Origin: QHCA01 sp003244095
Lineage (GTDB): Bacteria; Actinomycetota; Actinomycetes; Mycobacteriales; QHCA01
DNA length: 64,000 nt
Reading direction: 5' to 3'
NCBI GenBank assembly: GCA_038329965.1
Contig: JBBQNN010000004.1
Coordinates: forward strand, 41,680 to 105,679
The position numbers and the translations under genes were made by a program. The notes under the pieces are model-generated. The model saw only the letters and a list, made by a program, of their open reading frames with translations, made no database searches and had not been told where the DNA came from. Shown here piece by piece: positions 44,108 to 53,586 of this stretch (position 1 is the first letter of the stretch; each line of letters starts with the position of its first letter).

Positions 44108-44222
44108 GAAGCCAAGGCTACGGATGAGCCTCAGGGCGACCGTCTGTCGCGCTGATAGGTTCCGGTCCGGATGCACGGCAGCGTTGCCGTGCGCCTACCC
44201 GCAGCCGACGACCGGGACCCCC

Positions 44223-44999
44223 ATGACGGCAGCAGCAGACCAGTGGCGCACCGAACTCGCATCGTGGGTGATCCCCGATGACATCCTCGCGGCGGCCCCC
44301 GAATCGCCCTGGGGCTTCCCGGTCGACCTGTTCCGGGTCGCCGAGCCGTCCACGGCCGACACACCGTCGCGGCGCCGGGCCACCGACGCGTTGCCGGCCG
44401 GCGGATCGGTGCTCGACGTCGGCTGCGGCGGCGGCGCCGCGTCCCTGGCGCTGGTGCCGCCGGCCGGCCGACTGGTCGGCATCGACCCGTCGCCCGGCCT
44501 GCTGGCGGAGTTCGCGGCGTCGGCGGACCGCGCCGGCGTGGCCCACGCCCAGGTGCTGGGGGCCTGGCCGGCCGCGGCCCCGGAGGTCGAGACCGCCGAC
44601 GTGGTCGTGTGCCACCACGTGACCTACAACATCCCCGACCTCGCGGACTTCGCCCATGCCCTGACCGGCAAGGCCCGGCACCGGGTCGTCATCGAGATGA
44701 CCGACCGCCACCCGATGACCTCGACCAACGAACTGTGGCAGCGCTTCCACTGCCTGACCCGGCCGACCGGCCCCGATGCCACCCTCGCGGCGGCGGTGCT
44801 GGCCGACGCCGGCATCGCGGCCACGGTCGAGCGCTTCGAGCGACCGGCCCGCGACATCCCCCGGCAGGTGGTCGTCGCGGCGACCCGCCGGAGGCTGTGC
44901 CTGCCCGCCGACCGCGACCCGGAGATCGACAACCTGCTCGGCGCCGACCACACCTTCCCGTCGCGGGCGACCACCTGCCTGTGGTGGGATGCGCACTGA
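44223..44999 (+). CDS. SAM-dependent methyltransferase
   Basis: A 258-residue class I methyltransferase. Motif I VLDVGCGGGAASLALV (about 65), post-I VGIDPSPGLL, and motif IV TADVVVCHHVTYNIPD. ATG at 44223. Substrate unknown. A rhodanese gene follows after 36 nt on the same strand and may be cotranscribed. Confidence 0.88.
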   Translation: MTAAADQWRTELASWVIPDDILAAAPESPWGFPVDLFRVAEPSTADTPSRRRATDALPAGGSVLDVGCGGGAASLALVPPAGRLVGIDPSPGLLAEFAASADRAGVAHAQVLGAWPAAAPEVETADVVVCHHVTYNIPDLADFAHALTGKARHRVVIEMTDRHPMTSTNELWQRFHCLTRPTGPDATLAAAVLADAGIAATVERFERPARDIPRQVVVAATRRRLCLPADRDPEIDNLLGADHTFPSRATTCLWWDAH

Positions 45000-45035
45000 C
45001 CCGGCAACCCTGACCGACTACGCGAGGAGACTCTG

Positions 45036-45386
45036 ATGCGACCCGGCCAACGAGACGCCGCTCACGACATCACGCCGGCCGACGCCGCTCGCCTGGTGGA
45101 CGCCGGGGAAGCCGTGCTGCTCGATGTACGCGAGGACGACGAGTGGGCCGCGGGGCACGCCACCGCCGCCACCCACGTACCCCTGGGCCGGCTCCGGGCC
45201 GACTCGGTGCCAGCAGGTTCCACCGTCGTGGCCGTATGCCGCTCGGGTGCCCGCTCGGACCAGGCGGCGGTTGCCCTGCGCGGCACCGGATTCGACGCGC
45301 GCAACCTCACCGGCGGGATGAACGCCTGGAAGCAGGCCGGCCTGCCCGTGCTCCGCGACGACGGCCGGCCGGGAGAGGTGATCTGA
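45036..45386 (+). CDS. Rhodanese-like sulfurtransferase
   Basis: A 116-residue single-domain rhodanese with active-site loop CRSGARS (Cys near residue 69) and LLDVREDDEWAAGHA, the family CH2A-type region. ATG at 45036. Moves sulfane sulfur from a donor such as thiosulfate to a thiol acceptor in the cytoplasm. Converges on pyrE with a 12-nt gap. Confidence 0.92.
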   Translation: MRPGQRDAAHDITPADAARLVDAGEAVLLDVREDDEWAAGHATAATHVPLGRLRADSVPAGSTVVAVCRSGARSDQAAVALRGTGFDARNLTGGMNAWKQAGLPVLRDDGRPGEVI

Positions 45387-45398
45387 CAGCGGTTCGTC

Positions 45399-45932
45399 TC
45401 AGATGCCGAGTTCGGCCATGCTGTACGCCGCCCGGTAGTCCAGCCCGGCGGCCCGGACCGCACCCTCGGCGCCCCGGTCGACGATCACCGCCACCCCGAC
45501 GACCTCGGCCCCGGCCTCGCGCAGCGCCTCCACGGCGGCCAGGACGCTGCTGCCGGTGGTCGACGTGTCCTCCACGGCGAGCACCCGTCGCCCCGCGACG
45601 TCGGGTCCCTCGATCCGGCGCTGCAGGCCGTGTGCCTTGCCTTCCTTGCGTACGACGAACGCGTCGAGTGCCCGGCCGCGGGCCGCGGCCGCGTGCAGCA
45701 TCGCCGCGGCCACCGGGTCGGCGCCGAGGGTGAGCCCGCCGACCGCGTCGTAGTCCCAGCCGGCCGTCGCGTCCAGCATCACCGGGCCGACCAGCGGCGC
45801 CGCCTCGTGGTGCAGGGTGATCCGGCGCAGGTCGACGTACCAGTCGGCCTCTTGCCCGCTGGACAGCGTGACCCGCCCGCGCACGACGGCGATGTCCCGG
45901 ATCAGCGGCAGCAGCAGTTCGCGGTCGGTCAC
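45399..45932 (-). CDS. pyrE: Orotate phosphoribosyltransferase
   Basis: Converts orotate and PRPP to OMP in pyrimidine synthesis. 177 residues, typical for the actinobacterial type. PRPP motif VLAVEDTSTTGSS (about 119), YVDLRRITL and VVRKEGKAHG lysines are present. GTG at 45932. Position near a SpoU methyltransferase and clpB is as in M. tuberculosis (Rv0380c-Rv0384c). Confidence 0.96.
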   Translation of the reverse strand: MTDRELLLPLIRDIAVVRGRVTLSSGQEADWYVDLRRITLHHEAAPLVGPVMLDATAGWDYDAVGGLTLGADPVAAAMLHAAAARGRALDAFVVRKEGKAHGLQRRIEGPDVAGRRVLAVEDTSTTGSSVLAAVEALREAGAEVVGVAVIVDRGAEGAVRAAGLDYRAAYSMAELGI

Positions 45933-46148
45933 GGTCGGGCAGCCTATCGGTCGGGCGCTGGCACCTGCGGACGAGACCGCCCGCTCCGCGCTATGGGGCG
46001 GTTGCCCTTACGACCTCCCCCGCGTCTGGGGTCGGGCATGCTGGCGTAGTGGGCCGAACGGTTCAGCAATCTGTGGGAGAGCGGGCACGAGTTCGGTGCT
46101 GGGCCGCGCCGCCTCCAACAACGCGTCACCGCCTGCGTGAAGAAACGG

Positions 46149-46502
46149 TCAGGCGGGCTGCCACAGCTCGACCCGATTGCCCACAGGATCGGTGACCCAG
46201 CCGAATCGACCAACACCCTCCATGTCCTGCGTCGCTTCAGCCACGTCCGCTCCCTTGGCGCGCAGTTGCGCGAGCATCGCATCCAGGTCGCGGACCCGGA
46301 AGTTGAGCATGGTCTGTTGGGCACGGGACCCGAAGTAGTCGGTCTCGGACTCGAACGTCGCGAACACCGTCGGCCCGGCTCCCTGCCGCCACAGGCCGTT
46401 CTCATCGGCGTCCAGGCCCAGGCAATCGCGATACCACGCGCCCAGGGCCACCGGATCGGCGGCCCGCATGAAGTGTCCACCGATTCCAAGCACACGTTCC
46501 AT
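46149..46502 (-). CDS. VOC family (glyoxalase-like) protein
   Basis: A 117-residue single vicinal-oxygen-chelate module, with YRDCLGLDAD, MLNFRVRDLDAMLAQLR and the terminal DPVGNRVELWQP. ATG at 46502. The first metal-ligand position reads GGHFMRA. Possible lyase, dioxygenase or antibiotic-binding protein; not distinguishable. Confidence 0.85.
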   Translation of the reverse strand: MERVLGIGGHFMRAADPVALGAWYRDCLGLDADENGLWRQGAGPTVFATFESETDYFGSRAQQTMLNFRVRDLDAMLAQLRAKGADVAEATQDMEGVGRFGWVTDPVGNRVELWQPA

Positions 46503-46656
46503 GCCGGCATCTTGCCAGGACGGCGATCGGGCGGGCCGGCACCACACCCCCACGTCTCAATCGCGGGGGAACTCGTCAGTGCGCGCCGGCATTGCCCCGC
46601 TTGACCACGTTGGCGTAGAAGTCGGCCGGCGTTCCTTGGCAGGCCGCGCTCGGTGG

Positions 46657-47658
46657 TCAGTGGCCGGCGGCCCGCCAGGCGAAGATCACCGAACGCTCGC
46701 GGTTGTCGTCGATGCCCGGTGCCGGCCGGTCGGACCGCTGCGGCGGCGGACCGGAGTCACGCAGCCAGGCCCAGGTGTCGCGCACCGTCTCGGGCACCGG
46801 CCGGCAGGTCAGCCCGGCCGCTTCGGCCGCCGAGGTGTCGACATCCTCCGCGCCGGGGCAGGACTCCGCGGGCAGCCAGTACGGCAGCTCCAGCCACGGC
46901 TCGACCTCCTGCGACATCAGGAACGCGTCGTCGACCCAGACGAAGCTCGCGTCGGACCCGGTGGCGGCCTTGGCGGCACCGAGCAGATCGCCGAACGACG
47001 ACTGCCCGGGCGGCCCGGTCACCGCCATCTCACCGGTGACACCGGCCACTGCACAGCGGACCAGCCAGGCCCCCAGGTCGCGTACGTCGACCATCGAGAG
47101 AGACCGCTCGGGCGGCGCCGGGGCCAGCACCTTGCCGCCGCGGGCCACCCGGTTGATCCACCACGGCAGCCGCCCGACGTTGTCGCCGACACCGACGATG
47201 TGACCGGCCCGGGCGATCATGGCCCGGCCGCCGAAGTGCTGGAGCACGGCCCGCTCGCACCCGGCCTTGAGCTCGCCGTAGTGGCCGTCGTCCGGGCCGG
47301 CGTCGACGGGGCAGGCGAGGGTCGGCGTGTCAGCGCGGATCGGCGCCTCCGGCCAGCCGTCGTAGGCGGAGATGCTCGACACGAACACGTAGTGCCCCAC
47401 CGCACCGGCCAGGGCGGCGGCCGAGCGCCCCACGACCCGCGGCACGTAGCCGCAGGTGTCCACCACCGCGTCCCACTCCCGGCCGGAGAGCACCGCCAGG
47501 CCCTCGGTCGTCTCGCGGTCGCCGAGCAGCGACTCCGCACCGGCCGGCACGCCGCGGCCACTGCGGGTCAGCGTCGTCACCTCGTGCCCACCCTCGAGGG
47601 CCGCGGTGACGACCCCCGGCCCCAGGAAGTCGCCCCCACCGATGACCAGCAGTCTCAT
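46657..47658 (-). CDS. NAD-dependent epimerase/dehydratase family protein
   Basis: A 333-residue extended SDR. N-terminal VIGGGDFLGPGVV (GxxGxxG-like, here GGGDFLG), VFVSSISAYDG and the YGELK motif in place of the YxxxK pair (HYGELKAGCE). Conserved substrate-loop region with LPWWINRV. ATG at 47658, divergent from the YihY gene. Probably a nucleotide-sugar or isoflavone-reductase-like enzyme. Confidence 0.85.
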   Translation of the reverse strand: MRLLVIGGGDFLGPGVVTAALEGGHEVTTLTRSGRGVPAGAESLLGDRETTEGLAVLSGREWDAVVDTCGYVPRVVGRSAAALAGAVGHYVFVSSISAYDGWPEAPIRADTPTLACPVDAGPDDGHYGELKAGCERAVLQHFGGRAMIARAGHIVGVGDNVGRLPWWINRVARGGKVLAPAPPERSLSMVDVRDLGAWLVRCAVAGVTGEMAVTGPPGQSSFGDLLGAAKAATGSDASFVWVDDAFLMSQEVEPWLELPYWLPAESCPGAEDVDTSAAEAAGLTCRPVPETVRDTWAWLRDSGPPPQRSDRPAPGIDDNRERSVIFAWRAAGH

Positions 47659-47723
47659 AGCCGCGACTCTGCCTGCCGACCCACCAGCGGCGCCAGCGCT
47701 TGCGCTACGGGCGAACCCGTGTG

Positions 47724-48740
47724 ATGAAGTGTGCCGTGGCCATCGTGACGCGGCTGGACCGGTTCCAGCGCCGGCATCCGTTGGCGGGCTTCCCTCTTGC
47801 CGTCGTGTACAAGTACTTCGACGACTTCGGCCCGTTCCTCGCGGCCCTGATCGCGTACTACGGCTTCGTCTCGCTGTTCCCCCTGCTGCTGTTGTTGTCC
47901 ACGGTCCTGGGTTTCGTACTCGCCGGTGATCCTCACCTGCAGAAGCAGGTGCTCGACTCGGCGCTGGCCCAGTTCCCGGTCGTCGGCAAACAGCTCGGCG
48001 ACCCCCGGCGGCTCGGTGGTGGCACGGCCGGGCTCGTGGTCGGGATCGGCGGCTCCCTCTACGGCGGGCTCGGGGTGGCGCAGGCGGTGCAGTACGCGAT
48101 GAACACCGCCTGGCGGGTGCCGCGCAACAGCCGGCCCAACCCGTTCAAGGCGCGCGGCCGCAGCCTGCTGCTCGTGGCCACCGCCGGTGTCGCGGTCCTG
48201 GGTACGACAGCCTTGTCGGTCGTCGGCGGCAGCGGCGCCGGGTCGCTCGGCCCGGTGGTGAAGGCCCTCGCACTGGTGGCGTCGGCGGCGGTCAACGCGG
48301 CGATCTTCGTGTTCGTCTTCCGGGTCGCCACCACCAGGAGCCTGTCGGTGCGCGATGTCGTCCCCGGGGCGGTGGCGGCAGCGGTGATCTGGCAACTGCT
48401 CCAGTCGTTCGGGGTCATCTACGTGGACAGGGTGGTCAGGAACGCCAGCGCCACCAACGGGGTCTTCGCTGTCGTCCTCGGCCTGATCGCGTTCCTGTAC
48501 CTGACCGCGGCGGCACTCGTGCTGTGCGTCGAGATCAACGTGGTCAGGGTCGACAAGCTGTCTCCGCGGGCACTCCTGACCCCGTTCACCGACAACGTCG
48601 TCCTCACGCGCGGGGATCGCCGCGCCTACTCGAGCCAGGCCGAGGCCGAGCGCAGCAAGGGCTTCGAGGTTGTCGACGTCACGTTCGAGCAGGCCGCCCC
48701 CCAGCCGGAACCGCCGCCGGCCCCGGACCAGGAGAGCTAG
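47724..48740 (+). CDS. YihY/virulence factor BrkB family membrane protein
   Basis: A 338-residue polytopic membrane protein. Family motifs: FDDFGPFLAALIAYYGFVSLFPLLLLL, GLGVAQAVQYAMNTAWRV, and ATNGVFAVVLGLIAFLYL. About six helices and a charged, disordered C-terminal tail. ATG at 47724. YihY proteins have been linked to complement resistance and RNase-like annotation in error; true role probably membrane transport. The AraC-type regulator follows within about 40 nt. Confidence 0.9.
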   Translation: MKCAVAIVTRLDRFQRRHPLAGFPLAVVYKYFDDFGPFLAALIAYYGFVSLFPLLLLLSTVLGFVLAGDPHLQKQVLDSALAQFPVVGKQLGDPRRLGGGTAGLVVGIGGSLYGGLGVAQAVQYAMNTAWRVPRNSRPNPFKARGRSLLLVATAGVAVLGTTALSVVGGSGAGSLGPVVKALALVASAAVNAAIFVFVFRVATTRSLSVRDVVPGAVAAAVIWQLLQSFGVIYVDRVVRNASATNGVFAVVLGLIAFLYLTAAALVLCVEINVVRVDKLSPRALLTPFTDNVVLTRGDRRAYSSQAEAERSKGFEVVDVTFEQAAPQPEPPPAPDQES

Positions 48741-48778
48741 TGCCGCCAACCCGGGCGCGACGTGGCACGATCTCGCAG

Positions 48779-49222
48779 GTGACCAGCAGACCCGCCGCGG
48801 CGCGGCACCTGCGCGACCTCGCGCGGCTGCGCCGGGTCCGCGACCGGATCGACCGGGAGTACGCGCAGCCGCTGGACGTCGAGGCGCTCGCCCGCGGCGT
48901 GCACATGTCGGCCGGCCATCTCAGCCGCGAGTTCCGGCTCGCCTACGGCGAGTCGCCGTACGGCTACCTCATGACTCGTCGCATCGAGCGCGCGATGGCC
49001 CTGCTGCGTCGTGGCGACCTCAGCGTCACCGAGGTCTGTTTCGCGGTCGGCTGCTCGTCGCTGGGCACCTTCAGCACCCGCTTCACCGAGCTGGTCGGTA
49101 TGCCGCCCAGCATCTATCGGCGCCAGGCGGCGCGCGCGACGGCGGGGATGCCGCCGTGCGTGGCGAAACAGGTGACCAGACCGATCAGGAATCGAGAAGC
49201 GCCGGCCCCGAGCCGCACCTAG
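48779..49222 (+). CDS. AraC-type transcriptional regulator (short)
   Basis: A 147-residue protein made almost only of the AraC DNA-binding domain: MSAGHLSREFRLAYGESPYGYL and VCFAVGCSSLGTFSTRFTEL supply the two HTH motifs. GTG at 48779 is used; another at 48740 would add 13 residues. Placed 10 nt before a VOC gene, a common regulator-VOC pairing in actinomycetes, so it probably controls that gene. Confidence 0.9.
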   Translation: MTSRPAAARHLRDLARLRRVRDRIDREYAQPLDVEALARGVHMSAGHLSREFRLAYGESPYGYLMTRRIERAMALLRRGDLSVTEVCFAVGCSSLGTFSTRFTELVGMPPSIYRRQAARATAGMPPCVAKQVTRPIRNREAPAPSRT

Positions 49223-49232
49223 CGTGGCTGCC

Positions 49233-49643
49233 ATGGACATCACCATTCACGCGAGCTTCCTCCCGCACGACGACCCGGACGCCTCCCTGGCCTTCTACCG
49301 CGACACCCTCGGCTTCGAGGTCCGCAACGACGTCGGGTACGGCGGGATGCGCTGGATCACGGTCGGCCCCGCCGGCCAGCCCGGCACGTCCATCGTCCTG
49401 CATCCGCCGGCCGCCGGGCCCGGCATCACCGACGACGAGCGCCGCACCATCGTCGAGATGATGGCCAAGGGCAGCTACGCCGTCATCCTCCTGGCCACCG
49501 CCGACCTCGACGGCACCTTCGAGCGGGTGCAGGCCAGTGGCGCCGAGGTCGTCCAGGAGCCGACCGAGCAGCCGTACGGCGTTCGTGACTGCGCCGTCCG
49601 CGATCCTGCGGGCAGCCTGATCCGCATCCAGGAGCTGCGCTGA
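49233..49643 (+). CDS. VOC family (glyoxalase-like) protein
   Basis: A 136-residue VOC protein: AFYRDTLGFEV, MRWITVGPAGQPG, and DCAVRDPAGSLIRIQE at the end. ATG at 49233. Probably cotranscribed with the AraC-type regulator, and convergent with the SDR gene (4-nt gap). Could be a lactoylglutathione-lyase-like or ring-cleavage enzyme. Confidence 0.9.
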   Translation: MDITIHASFLPHDDPDASLAFYRDTLGFEVRNDVGYGGMRWITVGPAGQPGTSIVLHPPAAGPGITDDERRTIVEMMAKGSYAVILLATADLDGTFERVQASGAEVVQEPTEQPYGVRDCAVRDPAGSLIRIQELR

Positions 49644-49647
49644 GCCG

Positions 49648-50424
49648 CTAGCGCAGCCGGGAGCCGGCGCGCTTGGCCGCCTTACGCAGGACGCCGCGCG
49701 GCGCGTGCCGGGCCAGGGCGACGATGGCCTTGTACTGCCGTCCGGGCACGCAGACCGACTGCCCCCGCCGGAGGGCAGTCAGGCCGGCGTTGACCACCTC
49801 GTCGGCCTCGAGCCACATCCAGCCCGGGACCCCGCTCATGTTCAGGCCGGCCCGGTCGTGGAACTCAGTGTGCACGAACCCCGGGCACAGGGCCATGACG
49901 CGGACCCCGCTGCCGGCCGTCTGTCCGCACAGGGACTCGGAGAACATGGTGACCCACGCCTTGCTGGCACCGTAGATCGAGTCGCGCCCGCCAGGGGTGT
50001 AGCCGGCGACCGAGGAGACGTTGACGATGTCGCCGCGTCCCCGGGCGATCATCGGCTGCAGCGCCGCATGGGTGAGCCGGAGCACGGCCGTCACGTTGAG
50101 CCGCATCAGCCGCAGCGAGTCCTCGACCGGCCGGCTGACGAAGGTGCCATCCAGCCCGATGCCGGCGTTGTTGACCAGTACGTCGACCGGCCGGTCACGG
50201 TCGGCCAGCCGCGCCTCGACCGCGGCGCAGCCCTCGTCGGTGGTCAGATCGGCCGGCAGCCCCTCGACGTCGACGCCGTGCCCGGCTGCCAGCTCCCTGG
50301 CTGCGGCCGCGACCCGGTCGGCGTCGCGGGCGACGATGACCAGGTCGTGACGATCTCCGGCCAGATTGCGGGCAAACGCGGCACCGAGACCCGCGGTGGC
50401 ACCGGTGACGAGGGCGGTGGACAT
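49648..50424 (-). CDS. Short-chain dehydrogenase/reductase
   Basis: A 258-residue classical SDR: TGATAGLGAAFA (cofactor loop), NNAGIGLDG, NVSSVAGYTPGG and the YGASK catalytic motif, with the C-terminal PGFVHTEFH. ATG at 50424. NADP(H) is favoured by the RDADRV basic residue after strand 2. Substrate unknown. Confidence 0.92.
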   Translation of the reverse strand: MSTALVTGATAGLGAAFARNLAGDRHDLVIVARDADRVAAAARELAAGHGVDVEGLPADLTTDEGCAAVEARLADRDRPVDVLVNNAGIGLDGTFVSRPVEDSLRLMRLNVTAVLRLTHAALQPMIARGRGDIVNVSSVAGYTPGGRDSIYGASKAWVTMFSESLCGQTAGSGVRVMALCPGFVHTEFHDRAGLNMSGVPGWMWLEADEVVNAGLTALRRGQSVCVPGRQYKAIVALARHAPRGVLRKAAKRAGSRLR

Positions 50425-50483
50425 TCCGCACACCTTAGACGGCTCGTACGCTGCCCGAACGTGGCCGGTGCACCGTAGACAGC

Positions 50484-51797
50484 ATGCAAGACACCGCAGC
50501 GGCCGGCGCGAGAGCGGAACTGGCCCACCTGTACCGCCGGGCCGGCTTCGGCGCCCGCCCCGACGAGCTCGACGCGGCGGTGACCGCGGGCTACGAGGCG
50601 ACCGTCGGGCAGCTGCTACACCCGAGCGGGCCGGACGCCGGCGCGACCGCGACGCCGCCCCCCGGCCTCGGCGCGGCAGCGGGCCGGCCGCCCAAGGGCG
50701 CGGGCAAGGAGCAGAAGCGGGCGTACGCCAAGGCCCGCCGTACCCAGGCCAACACGCTCGTGACCTGGTGGCTGGACCGGATGGTCCGCGCCGACGAGCC
50801 CTTCGGCGAGAAGCTCACCCTGCTCTGGCACGACCACTGGGCCACCTCGATCCAGAAGGTGAAGAGCGCCGGGCTGATGCTCCGGCAGAACCAGACGCTG
50901 CGCGCACACGGCACCGGTGACTTCCGCATGCTGGCGCGGGCGATGGTGCAGGACCCGGCGCTGCTGCTCTGGCTCGACGGTCCGAAGAACAAGCGCACCC
51001 TGCCGAACGAGAACCTGAGCCGCGAGCTCATGGAGCTGTTCGTCCTGGGCATCGGGCACTACACCGAGGACGACGTACGCGAGGCCGCGCGGGCGCTGAC
51101 CGGCTGGCGGGTCGACCGGGTCACCGGGGCCGCGGCACTGCGACCGGCCGGGCACGACGACAAGCCCAAGACCGTGCTGGGCAGGACCGCCGACTTCGAC
51201 GACCAGTCGCTGGTCGACCTGCTGGTCGCGCAGCCCGCCTCGGCCGCCTTCGTCGCGACCCGGCTGTGGCACCGGCTGGTCAGCCCGGCCGACCCGTCGC
51301 CGGACGTGCTGGCCCGGCTGCTCTCCGCGTACGGGCCGGGCCAGGATGTGCGGGCACTGGTCCGGGCGATGCTGCTCGACGCCTCCTTCCGGTCCCCGGC
51401 GGTCCGGCATGCGCTGGTCAAGCAGCCGATCGAGTACGTGGTCGGAACGCTGCGCGCCCTGCGGCTCGGGGCAGCGCCCGAAGCGATCGACGCGCTGCAC
51501 GGGATGGGCCAGGTGCCCTTCGCACCGCCGAACGTCGGCGGCTGGCCGGCCGGGTCGGCCTGGCTGACCGCCTCGACGGCGCAGGCCCGGCTGCGCTTCG
51601 CCGAGTGGGCGGCCGGGCGGGCCGATCTGGCTGCCGTGACGGCCGCGGTCCCGGCGGCCCGGATCGACGGGGTCGCCCGCCTGCTGTCGGTCGACTCGTG
51701 GACCCCGCGCACCCGTACCGCCCTGGCCGCCGCGAGCACCGACCCGCAGCGGCTGGTGACCCTCGCGCTGGTCGCACCCGAGTACGTCGTGAGTTGA
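50484..51797 (+). CDS. DUF1800 family protein
   Basis: A 437-residue protein of the DUF1800 family, recognised by LYRRAGFGARPDELD, LTLLWHDHWATS, PNENLSRELMELFVLGIG and PPNVGGWPAG. Always paired with DUF1501 proteins; function unknown, probably outside or surface-associated. ATG at 50484. The DUF1501 gene begins 13 nt later. Confidence 0.93.
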   Translation: MQDTAAAGARAELAHLYRRAGFGARPDELDAAVTAGYEATVGQLLHPSGPDAGATATPPPGLGAAAGRPPKGAGKEQKRAYAKARRTQANTLVTWWLDRMVRADEPFGEKLTLLWHDHWATSIQKVKSAGLMLRQNQTLRAHGTGDFRMLARAMVQDPALLLWLDGPKNKRTLPNENLSRELMELFVLGIGHYTEDDVREAARALTGWRVDRVTGAAALRPAGHDDKPKTVLGRTADFDDQSLVDLLVAQPASAAFVATRLWHRLVSPADPSPDVLARLLSAYGPGQDVRALVRAMLLDASFRSPAVRHALVKQPIEYVVGTLRALRLGAAPEAIDALHGMGQVPFAPPNVGGWPAGSAWLTASTAQARLRFAEWAAGRADLAAVTAAVPAARIDGVARLLSVDSWTPRTRTALAAASTDPQRLVTLALVAPEYVVS

Positions 51798-51810
51798 GGA
51801 GCCTCCCGCC

Positions 51811-53043
51811 ATGGACACCGTGACCCGCCGCCGCTTCCTGGTCGCCTCCGGAGTGGTGGGCGCCGGTGCGCTCGTGGCCGGCGCCACTTCCCGGTCGTGG
51901 CTCGACCTGATCGCCGCCGGCCTGCGCGACCCCCGGGCCGCCGACGCCAAGATCCTGGTGCTGCTCACGATGTACGGCGGCAACGACGGCCTGGGCACCG
52001 TCGTGCCGTACGCCGATCCGGCCTACCGCACGGCTCGCCCGCACCTCGCCTACAGCGAGAACGAGGTGCTGCGGCTCGGCGACGACCTGGGCCTCAATCC
52101 GGCCATGAAGGGGCTGCACGCCCTGTGGGGCGACAAGAAGCTCGCGATCATCCGCGGCGTCGGCTACCCCAAACCCGACCACAGCCACTTCCGGTCGATG
52201 GACATCTGGCAGAGCGGCTCCCCGGACGCGCCCGTGCACACCGGCTGGCTCGGCCGGTGGCTGGACGCCCTGCCGCACGACCCGCTGCGGGCGGTCTCTC
52301 TCGGGCCGGTGCTGCCGCCTTTGCTGGCAGGATCAAGAGGAGCCGGCTCGACCATTCCGCTAAAGGCAGGACCGATCGGCAGACTCACGCTGCCAGACGG
52401 CGCGCTGCGTTCGGGCCTGTCGGCCCTGGCCCGCCCCGCGCCAGGCGAGCCGGCGATGCAGGCCGCCGCCGCGGTGGCGAACGCCGACCTGTTCACCGTG
52501 GCCGGGCGGATGGGCAGTGCCGTCAACGGTGGGGCGGGCGCCGCTGACCCGAAGCGCGCCCAGGGCGAGCTGGCCGCCCAGCTCGACATCGTGGCCCGCT
52601 GCATCACCTCCGGAGCGCCGACCCGGGTCTACGCCGTCAGCCTGGGCGGATTCGACACCCACGCCGACGAGAAGGACACCCAGTCCCGGCTGCTCGGCGA
52701 GGTGGACGCCGCGGTGTCGGCCTTCTTGGCCGCGGTCGGCAGGCACCCGGCCGGGGCGTCGGTCGTACTCGCCGCGTACTCGGAGTTCGGCCGGCGGGTC
52801 GGGGCCAACGCCAGCGACGGCACCGACCACGGCACCGCCGGGGTGATGTTCGTCGCGGGCTCGCCGGTGCGAGGCGGGTTCTACGGCGAGCAGCCCAGCC
52901 TCAGCCGACTCGACCAGGGTGACCTGCACGTGAGCACGGACTTCCGGTCGGTGTACGGCGAGCTGCTGCACAAGGTGCTCGACACCGAGCCCGGCCGGGT
53001 CCTCGCCGGGTCGGCCGCCGACCGGCCGTTGGGCTTCCTCTGA
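51811..53043 (+). CDS. DUF1501 family protein with Tat signal
   Basis: A 410-residue protein with a twin-arginine signal (TRRRFLVASGVVGAGALVAG) and a sulfatase-like alkaline-phosphatase-type fold including MYGGNDGLGTVVP and FDTHADEKDTQSRLL. Exported folded by Tat. Pairs with DUF1800. A hairpin terminator follows. Confidence 0.94.
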   Translation: MDTVTRRRFLVASGVVGAGALVAGATSRSWLDLIAAGLRDPRAADAKILVLLTMYGGNDGLGTVVPYADPAYRTARPHLAYSENEVLRLGDDLGLNPAMKGLHALWGDKKLAIIRGVGYPKPDHSHFRSMDIWQSGSPDAPVHTGWLGRWLDALPHDPLRAVSLGPVLPPLLAGSRGAGSTIPLKAGPIGRLTLPDGALRSGLSALARPAPGEPAMQAAAAVANADLFTVAGRMGSAVNGGAGAADPKRAQGELAAQLDIVARCITSGAPTRVYAVSLGGFDTHADEKDTQSRLLGEVDAAVSAFLAAVGRHPAGASVVLAAYSEFGRRVGANASDGTDHGTAGVMFVAGSPVRGGFYGEQPSLSRLDQGDLHVSTDFRSVYGELLHKVLDTEPGRVLAGSAADRPLGFL

Positions 53044-53046
53044 CCG

Positions 53047-53079
53047 AGCCGGGGTCTTCATGCTTGAATCCGCCCGGCT
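53047..53079 (+). terminator. Hairpin after the DUF1800-DUF1501 pair
   Basis: AGCCGGG (53047-53053) and CCCGGCT (53073-53079) form a perfect seven-base stem with a 19-nt loop, starting 3 nt after the stop. No U-tract. Confidence 0.4.
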
Positions 53080-53256
53080 GGGAGTATTCTAGGTCGCTGT
53101 CTGATTCGCAGCGGGTTTCCGGCGCGCGTACATCAGGTTTCGGGGGTAAAACCCGAGGAGCCTGGGAAGACACGGAACTGTCCTGTAACCGATCATCCGA
53201 TCCCAACCGGCCGTGCGACTGGTACTAATGAGCGACAGCGCTTGGAGGGGGGTCTC

Positions 53257-53487
53257 ATGGTCATCGAGTCCAGTACGAGGGTCGTCGCGGTCACGACAGC
53301 CGAGCGCTGCGACCGGTGCGGCGCCCGGGCGTTCGTGCGCACCACGTTCGCGGCCGGCGAGGACCTGCACGAGCTCCTCTGGTGCGGCCACCACTTCGCT
53401 GCGTACGAGTCGAAGATCCGCGAGCAGGCCGTGCTCGTCCAGGACGAGCGCGACGCAATCGACGCGACGGTTCCTCCGCTCGACTGA
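53257..53487 (+). CDS. Small zinc-ribbon-like protein (DUF7455)
   Basis: A 76-residue protein with CDRCGARAF and WCGHHF, giving a Cys/His metal-binding site as in the actinobacterial DUF7455 family. ATG at 53257 has GGAGGGG six bases upstream, and a TTG at 53242 is therefore rejected. Likely binds zinc or interacts with nucleic acid or RNA polymerase; unproven. Confidence 0.85.
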   Translation: MVIESSTRVVAVTTAERCDRCGARAFVRTTFAAGEDLHELLWCGHHFAAYESKIREQAVLVQDERDAIDATVPPLD

Positions 53488-53586
53488 CCGGCCGGCGGCT
53501 GGCAGATCAGGAGTTGCCAGAAGTTCTTTGTCCACAAGGGTTCCCGGACCGGGCAGATTGTCGTACCCCCCGGCTACGGTCAGATC